DNA from: an uncultured Chloroflexota bacterium
GTDB lineage: Bacteria; Chloroflexota; Limnocylindria; Limnocylindrales; CSP1-4
Direction of reading: 5' to 3'
DNA: 8,702 nucleotides
NCBI GenBank assembly: GCA_903924005.1
Contig: CAIXZV010000399.1
Coordinates: forward strand, 1-8,702
The translations under genes and the position numbers were made by a program. This document shows, in pieces, positions 1-6,601 of the stretch. The notes under the pieces are model-generated. The model saw only the letters and a list, made by a program, of their open reading frames with translations. It was not told where the DNA came from and made no database searches. The stretch's first letter is position 1; the number at the start of each line of letters is the position of its first letter.

Positions 1-1
1 G

Positions 2-454
2 ATCTTCTTCCGCCAGGTGCTCAAGCTCCAGTTGGGGCTGCACACGGTGATTGCCGGACACCTTGTGTTCACCATCCCGTTTGTGGTGCTGATTGTGGCG
101 GCCCGGCTGCAGGGCTTTGACCGGCGGCTTGAGTGGGCGGCCGCGGACCTTGGCGCAAGCCCCTTCCGCTCGCTGCGCTACATCGTCCTGCCGCTGATCG
201 CCCCGGCCATCCTTGCGGGCGCGCTGCTGTGCGTGACCCTCTCCATCGACGAGTTCGTCATCACGTTCTTCACCATCGGCCCCCAGCAGACGCTGCCGCT
301 GTTCATCTACACGCAGATCAAGTTTGGCGTGACGCCGGAGGTCAACGCCGTGGCCACGCTGATCCTGGCCACCACGCTGAGCGTGATGGTTGGCGGCTCG
401 CTGCTGATGGCGGGTCTCCGACGGCTCAGGCGGGCCCGGGCCAGGATCGTGTGA
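2..454 (+). CDS. ABC transporter permease, PotC-like, C-terminal part
   Basis: This is the C-terminal part (150 visible residues) of an inner-membrane permease of the spermidine/putrescine (PotB/PotC) type of binding-protein-dependent ABC importers. The 5' end lies outside the window. Seen: a membrane segment at about visible residues 16-34, then the cytoplasmic EAA loop (E44, AAADLGA, G51, ending in LP at 63-64), which docks on the ATPase. Next come a hydrophobic segment at about 66-92 with SIDEFVITFFTIGPQQTLP and FGVTPEVNA, which closely follow the PotC signature, and a last membrane segment at about 114-134. An Arg-rich cytoplasmic tail ends the protein. Its TGA overlaps the GTG of the next gene by 4 bp, so the two are probably co-translated. 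The substrate cannot be read from this fragment: a polyamine, an amino acid derivative or another small cation are all possible. Confidence 0.9.
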   Translation: MFFRQVLKLQLGLHTVIAGHLVFTIPFVVLIVAARLQGFDRRLEWAAADLGASPFRSLRYIVLPLIAPAILAGALLCVTLSIDEFVITFFTIGPQQTLPLFIYTQIKFGVTPEVNAVATLILATTLSVMVGGSLLMAGLRRLRRARARIV

Positions 455-1467
455 GCGCGCCCCAGAGCGTCAGCCTCCTCGGGCTCCACCCGGCGCCAAC
501 AGACCCCATCCGCATCGGCTTTCAGGTGTGGGGACAGAACATCGAATGGCCGGCGCTGATGGCCATCGGCGAGCGGGTTGAGGCCGCCGGGTTTTCCAGC
601 CTCTTTGCCAACGACCACTTGATGCCCATCCTTGGCGATGCCAACGGACCCGTCATCGGCCCTGAGGGTCCGGTCTTTGAGGGCTGGATGACGCTGGCCG
701 CGTGGACGGCACGGACAAGCCGGATCCCGCTGGGCATCTTGGTCTCGGCTGTGGGATACCGAAACATTGGCCTCACGATGAAGATGGCGACGGCGCTGGA
801 CCACGCCAGTGGCGGCCGGGTGATGCTTGGTCTTGGCGCGGGCTGGCATGAGCCCGAGATCCGCGCCTTTGGGTATGACCAACTCACGCTTGGCGAGCGG
901 ATCAGCCGCTTTGACGAGGCAGCCCGCGCCGCGCGCGCCATGCTGGACGGCGAGGACGTCACCGTCGCCGGCCGCTGGGTGAGCGGCGAGCGGATGCGCA
1001 ACGACCCACCGCCCCTCCAGCAGCGCATGCCGCTGCTCATCGGCGGCAGCGGCGAGCAGCGGATGCTGCGAATCGTCGCGCGCAACGCGGACATCTGGAA
1101 CGGCGAGGGAGCCCCGGAGGTCTACGCGCACAAGAACGCGGTGCTCGATGAGCGCTGTGCGGAGATTGGGCGCAACCCAGCGGAGATCCGCCGAACTGCG
1201 GGGATCCCCCCGGTGCTGATCCGCGCCACCCGCGACGAGGCCGTGACGGCGCTGGCGCAGCTCCTTGCTCGGTACGGCGGCACGCCCGAGCAGGCCCGTG
1301 CGTGGGCAGAGAGCTCGCCCCTGGCCAACACGCAGGACGCCGTGATCCGCCATCTCCGCGCCTGGCGTGCTGCGGGTGCCGAGGAGGTGGTCATCGACCT
1401 CCCCTCGCCCATTGATGACGAGACGTTTGAGCGTCTTGCGGGCCCTGTCCGCAAGCGGCTCGCCTAA
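451..1467 (+). CDS. LLM class (luciferase-like) flavin/F420-dependent oxidoreductase
   Basis: This 338-residue protein of the bacterial luciferase-like superfamily folds as a TIM barrel and uses F420 or FMN for hydride transfer or monooxygenation. Seen: a first strand IRIGFQ (20-25) followed by WPALMAIGERVEAAGF, the ANDH motif (53-56) at the end of strand 2, ALDHASGGR followed by VMLGLGAGW (115-132), and the late PLLIGGSGEQRML segment that binds cofactor phosphate in this family. The open frame continues far upstream, but that part is the permease in another frame. GTG at 451 is chosen because it begins just before the first barrel strand and overlaps the permease stop (GTGA). AGGA at 443-446 is a weak, close Shine-Dalgarno. 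Length fits the family. The F420-or-FMN choice and the substrate are not determined. Neighbours suggest a role in oxidising an imported compound, which is inference. Confidence 0.9.
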   Translation: MSAPQSVSLLGLHPAPTDPIRIGFQVWGQNIEWPALMAIGERVEAAGFSSLFANDHLMPILGDANGPVIGPEGPVFEGWMTLAAWTARTSRIPLGILVSAVGYRNIGLTMKMATALDHASGGRVMLGLGAGWHEPEIRAFGYDQLTLGERISRFDEAARAARAMLDGEDVTVAGRWVSGERMRNDPPPLQQRMPLLIGGSGEQRMLRIVARNADIWNGEGAPEVYAHKNAVLDERCAEIGRNPAEIRRTAGIPPVLIRATRDEAVTALAQLLARYGGTPEQARAWAESSPLANTQDAVIRHLRAWRAAGAEEVVIDLPSPIDDETFERLAGPVRKRLA

Positions 1468-1489
1468 CCTACAAGCCACCCCGTCCTGC

Positions 1490-1494
1490 AGGAG
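1490..1494 (+). promoter_or_regulatory. Ribosome binding site for the zinc dehydrogenase
   Basis: AGGAG lies 8 nt before a GTG at 1503. It supports GTG as the start of the dehydrogenase, which has no in-frame ATG near its N-terminus. Confidence 0.75.
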
Positions 1495-1502
1495 ATTTCA
1501 AG

Positions 1503-2504
1503 GTGCGTGCTGCTGTCTACGAGGGCGAAGGCCGACTGGTCATCAAGGATGTGCCCGATCCGGTCCCCGGCCCCGATGAGGTCCTGATTGAGGTGGAGGC
1601 CTGCGGCATCTGCGGGTCCGACGTCCAGATGATCAGCGTGCCGCCGGGACACCCGTCCACGCCGCCGGTGATCGTGGGCCACGAGTTTGTTGGCTGGGTC
1701 CGCGGGGCCGGCGCCGCGGTGCGTGACGTCGTCATCGGCCAGCGTGTCGTCTGCGACCCGGACCCCAAGTGCGGCTCCTGCAACCCGTGCCGCGCCGGAC
1801 GCCCAGCCAACTGCACCAGCATCGTGGCGCTTGGCGTGTACCGCGACGGCGCAATTGCCCGATACGTGACCGCGCCCGCCAGCGCCGTCTTCCCCATCGC
1901 CGAGTCCGTCCCGGCCGAGATCGCCGCTCTGGTGGAGCCACTCGCCTGCGTCACCAACGGCGCCAATCGTGCGGCCCTGCGCCCCGGCGAGTCCGTGGTG
2001 GTGTTTGGCGGCGGCGCCATTGGCTGCCTCTTCATCAGCGTGTTCCGCGCGTCGGGCGCCGCCAAGATCATCGCCATCGAGCCCAGCGCCCAGCGCGCCC
2101 CGGTGGCCAAGGCGATGGGCGCGGACTATGTGCTCACGCCGGACGAATGGACCGCCCGCCGTGGCGAGCTGCTGCCGGGCGGCGCCGACGTGGTGGTGGA
2201 CGCGGTGGGCAGCGTGCTCCCGCAGTGCATCGACGCTGCCGCGATGGGCGCCCGCGTGATCCTGTTTGGCATGAACGGCAACGCCCGCCCGCCGGTCCAC
2301 CAGGTGGAGATTGTGGAGAAGGGGCTGACCATCGTTGGCTCGTACATCACCAACTTCACGTTCCCAGCCGCCATCCGCATGGTGGAGAGCGGGGCGCTGA
2401 CGCTGGCGCCGATGATCACCGCCATCATCGGCATCGATGACACCGAGGCCGGCATCGCCCGCATCCGCTCAGGCGAGGCGGTCAAGATCGTGATCAAGCC
2501 GTAG
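1503..2504 (+). CDS. Zinc-dependent medium-chain alcohol/polyol dehydrogenase
   Basis: This 333-residue medium-chain dehydrogenase/reductase would oxidise a secondary alcohol or polyol with NAD(P). Seen: an N-terminal GroES-like catalytic domain with the catalytic-zinc ligands C37 (CGICGSD), H60-E61 (GHE) and E145 (EPLAC). The structural-zinc cysteines C90, C93, C96 and C104 are all intact. A Rossmann domain starts at GGGAIG (169-174). An acidic residue ends its second strand (E193 in IIAIEPS), which favours NAD over NADP. The EPLACVTNG segment resembles sorbitol, threonine and galactitol-phosphate dehydrogenases, but the substrate cannot be assigned. It starts at GTG 1503 behind AGGAG. It lies 35 bp after the LLM oxidoreductase on the same strand, so it is probably the last gene of that operon. 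It is slightly shorter than typical members (about 345 residues), with nothing essential missing. Confidence 0.93.
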   Translation: MRAAVYEGEGRLVIKDVPDPVPGPDEVLIEVEACGICGSDVQMISVPPGHPSTPPVIVGHEFVGWVRGAGAAVRDVVIGQRVVCDPDPKCGSCNPCRAGRPANCTSIVALGVYRDGAIARYVTAPASAVFPIAESVPAEIAALVEPLACVTNGANRAALRPGESVVVFGGGAIGCLFISVFRASGAAKIIAIEPSAQRAPVAKAMGADYVLTPDEWTARRGELLPGGADVVVDAVGSVLPQCIDAAAMGARVILFGMNGNARPPVHQVEIVEKGLTIVGSYITNFTFPAAIRMVESGALTLAPMITAIIGIDDTEAGIARIRSGEAVKIVIKP

Positions 2505-2517
2505 CGCGGCCCACGCG

Positions 2518-2542
2518 CCGGCGGGCTTCAGGCTGCCGCCGG
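2518..2542. terminator. Possible weak terminator hairpin after the dehydrogenase
   Basis: CCGGCGG (2518-2524) pairs perfectly with CCGCCGG (2536-2542) around an 11-nt loop, 13 bp after the dehydrogenase stop. There is no T-tract, so intrinsic termination is uncertain. It also overlaps the 3' end of the opposing PIN remnant and could serve both convergent units. Confidence 0.3.
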
Positions 2543-2919
2543 GTCCTCAAGCACCAGATCGTCGAGGTAGAACACCTCGACGCGCGGGTGGGACCCGATG
2601 CGGCGGTCATTCGTGATGAACGCCGTTGCACCTGCCGTCCGCGCGCTTGCGATGTGAACGGCGTCCGGAAGCTTCACGCTGGCCTTGCCCCGAAGCCACG
2701 CCGCATCTTCCGCAATGGCCTCGGTCGGCGGCGCGACAACGGCCTCGCGTTCCCGGATGCGGGCGTCGAATTCGTCGCGCGGGTTCCGCACGTACGTCAG
2801 GGGGTCCGGCTCATACCAGCCCTTCCCAGCAGCAATGCCCCACAACCGGTCGGAAGGCCGTGGCGGTCGCCGACGCTCGTGCCCTGGGGGTGGGCGCGCT
2901 GCCGCGTAGACTTCGCCAT
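2528..2919 (-). pseudogene. Truncated PIN-domain (VapC-like) toxin remnant, possibly fused to an antitoxin fragment
   Basis: The last 70 or so residues (about 2743 down to the TGA at 2530-2528) read like the C-terminal half of a PIN-domain ribonuclease. A helix EAIAEDAAWLRGK is followed by LPDAVHIASA (third acidic residue of the active site), then AFITNDRRI (fourth acidic position) and a closing VEVFYLDDLV. The N-terminal half is missing, including the first strand with its initial Asp and the central Glu. Upstream in the same frame are LWGIAAGKGWYEPD (2848-2807) and a charged stretch up to DEFDARIRERE. These resemble the C-terminal tail of a small antitoxin, but I cannot name the family. Further upstream the frame becomes Pro/Arg-rich and unlike protein. 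An ATG at 2919-2917 (MAKSTRQRA) lies in another frame and could be the original antitoxin start, separated by a frameshift. The frame stays open to an ATG at 3019, but I do not believe that N-terminus. The PIN half is a moderately firm call; the antitoxin half is inference. Confidence 0.6.
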
Positions 2920-3019
2920 CGAGGGCCCTCGGCTGCTGGTTGCTGACACTCCCAGCGTAGCGAGGGCTCTCGCCGTGCTCCCGGCCTCCGCCCCGCCCCG
3001 CGCCCAGCCCCGGTGTCAC

Positions 3020-3355
3020 GGACGTATCTGGACCCGCTCACCGCTCACCGCGTCGCGAAGTCGGGTCCCGCAGCGAGTTCCGGAATGCGCACTGGAGGAG
3101 CGTTCTGGAAGAACCTCAGGCTCCGCAGGCGAACGGCGGTGGCCGTCCACGCACGAGGCCCGGACTGGCTTCTCCGGAATGTCACACGACGCGGGCGCTA
3201 TGCCGTGGTCGGCAGGATAGTGCTCGCACGAGCGCACGTTCCGGACAGGCTAGCGCGATGCAGGGCGCTACGGCGCACCTGACGTGACATTCCGCGCAAC
3301 GTACTTCCAGAACGCCCGCCAGGCTGACATCCCGCGGAAACCCCGGCGCGAGACC
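3020..3355. other. Gene-free stretch with repeated and inverted motifs
   Basis: I see no convincing gene here: the open frames are short, Arg/Ser-rich and have no ribosome binding site. The stretch carries a cluster of short repeats, listed separately, in both orientations. It also has a folded-back segment at 3097-3124: GGAGC pairs with GCTCC, and inside it GTTCT pairs with AGAAC, with a 5-nt bulge. It lies between the PIN remnant and the 3' end of the aldehyde dehydrogenase, where decayed mobile DNA is plausible. Confidence 0.6.
3081..3315. repeat. Inverted pair of two-motif repeats, possible degenerate mobile element
   Basis: Two motifs recur in the same order on opposite strands. On the + strand GCGTTCTGGAAG is at 3100-3111 and CGGAATGTCAC at 3175-3185. 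On the - strand the same 12-mer (3315-3304) is followed by the same 11-mer (3294-3284). The spacing differs: 63 nt on the left and 9 nt on the right, as if one copy had an insertion or the other a deletion. A third, imperfect copy of the second motif (CGGAATGCGCAC) is at 3081-3092. Both matched motifs are exact. No transposase remnant or target-site duplication was found. Confidence 0.5.
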
Positions 3356-4798
3356 CTACTGGGGCCAGGCGAGCACCATGATCTTGAGCTCGGTCATGTC
3401 CTCGATCGCCCAGCGCAGCCCCTCGCGGCCCAGCCCCGAGTCCTTCACGCCACCGTACGGCATGTGGTCCACGCGGTACGTGGGGATGTCGTTGATCACC
3501 ACGCCGCCCACGTCAAGGTCGTTGAACGCCTGCCACGCATCCGCGAGATCACCCGTGAAGACGCCGGCCTGCAGCCCGTAGGCACTGTCGTTGGCCGCGG
3601 CGATGGCCTCCGAGAGCTCGCTGAACTTGAAGACCACCACGAGCGGGGCGAACGCCTCAGCCGAGCACACCCGAGCGTGGAGCGGCACGTCCGTCATCAC
3701 GGTGGGCGGGAAGAAGGTGCCGTTGGCCTTGCCGCCGAGCAACAGCTTGCCGCCCATGGCCACGGCCTCGTCAACCCATTCCTGGGTCCGCTGGGCATTC
3801 GCCTCGTCCACCATCGGGCCGATCTCGGTAGCCGGGTCCGCGGGGTCGCCCTGGTTCAGCGCGGCGGCCGCTGCGAGGAACTTGGGCATGAACTCGTCCC
3901 AGACGGCCTCGTGGACAAACATCCGCTGGACGCTGATGCAGACTTGGCCGGCGAAGGTGAACGCCCCGGTGACGGCCCGCTTGGCGGCCCAGTCAAGGTT
4001 GGCGGTGTTGTCGATGATGACCGCCGCGTTGCCGCCCAACTCCAGGACAACCTTCTTCTTGCCGGCCTTCTCCTTCATGCGCCAGCCCACCGCGGGGCTG
4101 CCGGTGAAGCTGAGCAGCTTGAAGCGGTCATCGGTGACCATGCGGTCACCCAGGGTTCGGCTCATGGGCAGGACGCTCAACATGCCCTCTGGCATGCCAG
4201 CCTCGTGCAGGATCTCCGCCACCTTGAGCATGGTGAGCGGATCCTTGGTGGGCGGCTTGAGGATGATGGTGTTGCCCGCCGCAATCGCGGGCGCCACCTT
4301 GTGGATGGACAGGTTCAGCGGGAAGTTGAACGGGCTGATCGCGGCGATCGGCCCAATGGGGAAGCGGCGCGTGATGCCAAACCTACCCTTGGATCCCGGG
4401 TTGATGTCGAGCGGGATCGTCTCCCCGTACATGCGCTCCGCCTCCTCGGCCCCCAGCCGGAAGACCAGCGATGCGCGGTCCACCTCCACATACGCGTCGC
4501 GCAGCGGCTTGCCCGCCTCGGAAGCGAGCAGGATGGCCAACTCGTCACGGCGCGCCGTGATGCCCGCGGCCGCGTGGCGCAGGATCCGACCGCGCTCATA
4601 GGCCGGCAGGTGGCGGGTCACCGCGAACGCGCGGACGGCGGCCTCAACCGCCTCCTCGTACTGCTCGGCCGTGGCGAGGTAGGTGGCGCCGGCCGGCTCG
4701 CCGTGACGCGCCGGGTTGTCCACCACCAGGGTCTCGGGCGAATCCACCCAGCGGCCGGCCAGGTAGATCTTCTGCGGCGTGGGGGCGCTGCCTGTCAT
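3356..4798 (-). CDS. NAD(P)-dependent aldehyde dehydrogenase
   Basis: This 480-residue, full-length aldehyde dehydrogenase oxidises an aldehyde to the acid through a cysteine thiohemiacetal. Seen: the oxyanion-hole Asn N158 in ISPFNFP, cofactor Lys K181 in ILKPPTKDP, FTGS at 231-234 in the nucleotide-binding region, general base E253 in LELGGN, nucleophile C287 in AGQVCISVQR, and the ribose-binding Glu E381 in CSAEAFAP. The GQVCISVQR and CS-E-AFAP signatures resemble the branch with archaeal lactaldehyde dehydrogenase (MJ1411), sulfoacetaldehyde and phosphonoacetaldehyde dehydrogenases, rather than betaine-aldehyde types. The exact substrate is open. The start is ATG 4798, one base after the stop of the HerA-like ATPase. 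A GGAGG at 4811-4807 lies inside that gene, 8 nt before the ATG, so the two are in one transcript. The N-terminal IYLAGRWVDS begins where family members begin. A 525-codon frame opposite it is only an antisense shadow. Confidence 0.95.
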   Translation of the reverse strand: MTGSAPTPQKIYLAGRWVDSPETLVVDNPARHGEPAGATYLATAEQYEEAVEAAVRAFAVTRHLPAYERGRILRHAAAGITARRDELAILLASEAGKPLRDAYVEVDRASLVFRLGAEEAERMYGETIPLDINPGSKGRFGITRRFPIGPIAAISPFNFPLNLSIHKVAPAIAAGNTIILKPPTKDPLTMLKVAEILHEAGMPEGMLSVLPMSRTLGDRMVTDDRFKLLSFTGSPAVGWRMKEKAGKKKVVLELGGNAAVIIDNTANLDWAAKRAVTGAFTFAGQVCISVQRMFVHEAVWDEFMPKFLAAAAALNQGDPADPATEIGPMVDEANAQRTQEWVDEAVAMGGKLLLGGKANGTFFPPTVMTDVPLHARVCSAEAFAPLVVVFKFSELSEAIAAANDSAYGLQAGVFTGDLADAWQAFNDLDVGGVVINDIPTYRVDHMPYGGVKDSGLGREGLRWAIEDMTELKIMVLAWPQ

Positions 4799-4799
4799 G

Positions 4800-6488
4800 T
4801 CACTTGCCTCCGAGGATGCCGAAGAGCCCGCGGATCAGGTTTTGGCCGCCGCGCGACGTGACCATCCGGCCTGCGGTGCGCATGGCGGTTTGCATGGTTC
4901 GCTGGCGCTCCCGCTCCGCCTGGGCCTCCGCCTTGGCCTGTGCCTTGGCCGCGCGTGCGGCCTCGCGCCGAGCGGCCTCATCGGCTCGCCGCTGGGCGTC
5001 CATCGCACGGGCCTGCTCACGCGCCTGACGGGTGATCTCGCGCTGCTGCTGGGCCGGGGTCATCATCGGCGGCGTCCAGGCACCCGCGGCACTCGGCGCG
5101 CCAACCGCACCCGGCACCGCACCCACGGCGGCGTGGGCGGCGGCGATACGCGCCGTGATGATCTCGTGGGCGCTCTGGGGATCCACCGTGGTGCCGTACT
5201 TCGCCGTCAGCGGCGAGGCAGCGGCCAGTGAGCCCAACTCCTCCGGCGACAGCGGCGCCATCCGCGAGTCCGGCGGCAGCAGCCTCGTTGCAGCCAGCGG
5301 CGTGGGCACACCTCGCGGCGAGAGCACGGTCACCAGCGCCTCACCGATCCCCAGACTCATGATCGTCTGCTCCACGTTGTAGTGCGTGGTGACGGGGAAG
5401 GTTCGCGCGGTCTTGCGCAGCGCATCGGCGTCGTCAGGCGTAAACGCCCGCAGCGCGTGCTGCACGCGGTTGCCAAGCTGGGCAAGGATGGGCGAGGGCA
5501 CGTCCTGCGGTGCCTGCGTCACGAAGTACACGCCCACGCCCTTGGACCGGATCAGCCGAGCGGTCCGCTCCACCTGGTCCAGCAGCGCCGTGGAGGCGTC
5601 CTTGAACAGCAGATGCGCCTCGTCAAAGAAGAACGCGAGCTTCGGCTTTGGCAGGTCGCCCACCTCAGGCAGGGCCGCGTATAGACGCGCGAGCATCCAC
5701 AGGACAAACGTCGCGTACAGACGCGGCTTGTCCATGATGTCCGAGACTTCGAGCAGGCTGATCACGCCGCGACCGTCCGGCGTCATCGTGAGCAGGTCGT
5801 TGACGTCAAACTCCGGCTCGCCGAAGAACACCGCGGAGCCGTCCTGCTCCAGGACCGTGACGGACCGCAGGATCACGCCCAGCGTGGCCGGCGCAATGCC
5901 GCCGAGGTCCTCAAGGATGGGCTTGCCGTCGTCGGAGCCCAGGTACTTCAGCGTCGTCCGCAGGTCCGCAAGGTCCAGCAGCGGCAGCTGGTTCTGGTCG
6001 CAGTAGTGGAAGACCATCGAGAGGACCGAGACCTGCGTGTCGTTGAGGTCCAGCACCTTGCCCATCAGTAGCGGTCCAAATGAGCTGACGCTGGCCCGCA
6101 CATGGCCGCCAACGTTGCCCGACAGCGAGAGCACCTGGATGGGGTGGCCGGCCGCGGCAAACGTCCAGCCCATCTGCTGCGTGCGCTCCAGCACCTTTGG
6201 GTCGGCGGCGTTGCCGGGCGCGCCGATGCCTGAGAGGTCCCCCTTGACGTCCACGGCGAAGACGGGGACGCCCGCGGCGCTCAGCTGGCCGGCGAAGAGC
6301 TGGAGCGTCTTTGTCTTGCCGGTGCCGGTGGCGCCCGCGATCAGCCCGTGGCGGTTGACCCGCGACAGCGGGACCGAGACGTGGACTTCGGGCAGGAGTT
6401 CGGTCCCCAGCATCGGGACGCCCAGGGCGATCACGGGCTCGTTGAACGTGTAGCCCGCCGTCATCTCCGCCTTGAATCCGTCGTCCAC
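4800..6488 (-). CDS. HerA-like P-loop ATPase, DUF853 (YjgR-type)
   Basis: This 562-residue ATPase belongs to the HerA/FtsK-like branch, in the DUF853 family that includes E. coli YjgR. Its cellular role is poorly defined; hexameric DNA translocation is inferred from fold relatives. Seen: Walker A GATGTGKT (52-59) followed by KTLQLFAGQLS, then FAVDVKGDLSG (77-87), which is typical of the family. Walker B is LAFFFDEAHLLF with D289 and E290. A sensor-like YFVTQAPQDVP (321-331) and QLGNRVQHALRAFTP (337-351) also match DUF853. Residues from about 477 to 541 form an Ala/Arg/Gln/Glu-rich helical, probably coiled-coil, tail. The protein ends in a short hydrophobic RGLFGILGGK, a usual DUF853 ending. 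The start is GTG 6488, supported by GGAGGG at 6500-6495, 6 nt upstream. No NurA nuclease partner is adjacent. Its only operon partner here is the aldehyde dehydrogenase. Confidence 0.93.
   Translation of the reverse strand: MDDGFKAEMTAGYTFNEPVIALGVPMLGTELLPEVHVSVPLSRVNRHGLIAGATGTGKTKTLQLFAGQLSAAGVPVFAVDVKGDLSGIGAPGNAADPKVLERTQQMGWTFAAAGHPIQVLSLSGNVGGHVRASVSSFGPLLMGKVLDLNDTQVSVLSMVFHYCDQNQLPLLDLADLRTTLKYLGSDDGKPILEDLGGIAPATLGVILRSVTVLEQDGSAVFFGEPEFDVNDLLTMTPDGRGVISLLEVSDIMDKPRLYATFVLWMLARLYAALPEVGDLPKPKLAFFFDEAHLLFKDASTALLDQVERTARLIRSKGVGVYFVTQAPQDVPSPILAQLGNRVQHALRAFTPDDADALRKTARTFPVTTHYNVEQTIMSLGIGEALVTVLSPRGVPTPLAATRLLPPDSRMAPLSPEELGSLAAASPLTAKYGTTVDPQSAHEIITARIAAAHAAVGAVPGAVGAPSAAGAWTPPMMTPAQQQREITRQAREQARAMDAQRRADEAARREAARAAKAQAKAEAQAERERQRTMQTAMRTAGRMVTSRGGQNLIRGLFGILGGK
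4807..4811 (-). promoter_or_regulatory. Ribosome binding site for the aldehyde dehydrogenase
   Basis: GGAGG on the - strand is embedded in the last codons of the HerA-like gene, 8 nt before the ATG at 4798. It fixes the aldehyde dehydrogenase start and implies coupled translation. Confidence 0.75.
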
Positions 6489-6494
6489 GTGCCG

Positions 6495-6500
6495 CCCTCC
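6495..6500 (-). promoter_or_regulatory. Ribosome binding site for the HerA-like ATPase
   Basis: GGAGGG on the - strand lies 6 nt before GTG 6488 and supports that non-ATG start. Confidence 0.75.
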
Positions 6501-6589
6501 GTATGTCCTGCATGCAATCGCCCGCGGTCCGTATCATCGCACCCGACGGGGAGAGGCCATTCTGGCGCAGGACCCCCGAACAAGCCGAT

Positions 6590-6594
6590 GAGGA
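6590..6594 (+). promoter_or_regulatory. Ribosome binding site deciding the DUF4332 start
   Basis: GAGGA lies 7 nt before GTG 6602. It decides for the GTG over the upstream in-frame ATG at 6503, whose extra 33 residues do not look like the family. Confidence 0.65.
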
Positions 6595-6601
6595 TGGGAT
6601 C

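Noticed and set aside
133..450. N-terminal extension of the LLM oxidoreductase frame
   Set aside because: It lies over the permease in another frame, is His/Arg/Gly-rich and has no family similarity. The true start is GTG 451.
307..1479. 390-codon frame on the - strand
   Set aside because: It is an antisense shadow of the LLM gene with atypical composition and no motifs.
1464..2300. 278-codon frame on the - strand
   Set aside because: It is an antisense shadow of the zinc dehydrogenase, rich in His, Ala and Gly, with no ribosome binding site.
3016..3237. Small - strand reading frame upstream of the PIN remnant
   Set aside because: It has no recognisable motif or ribosome binding site, and its composition is that of a random frame.
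3284..4861. 525-codon frame on the + strand
   Set aside because: It is antisense to the aldehyde dehydrogenase, whose catalytic residues are all intact. The composition (His, Arg, Gly, Leu) is typical of GC-rich shadows.
4800..6488. HerA-NurA type DNA repair or anti-phage system
   Set aside because: The ATPase matches the DUF853 pattern. No NurA, SIR2, DUF4297 or other defence effector is adjacent; the neighbours are an aldehyde dehydrogenase and a DUF4332 protein.
6532..6537. TATCAT as a -10 box for the DUF4332 gene
   Set aside because: It matches the consensus at 5 of 6 positions, but no acceptable -35 hexamer lies 16-18 nt upstream, so it is not listed as a promoter.
6503..6601. ATG start for the DUF4332 protein
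   Set aside because: The additional 33 residues do not resemble the family, and a well-placed GAGGA favours GTG 6602.
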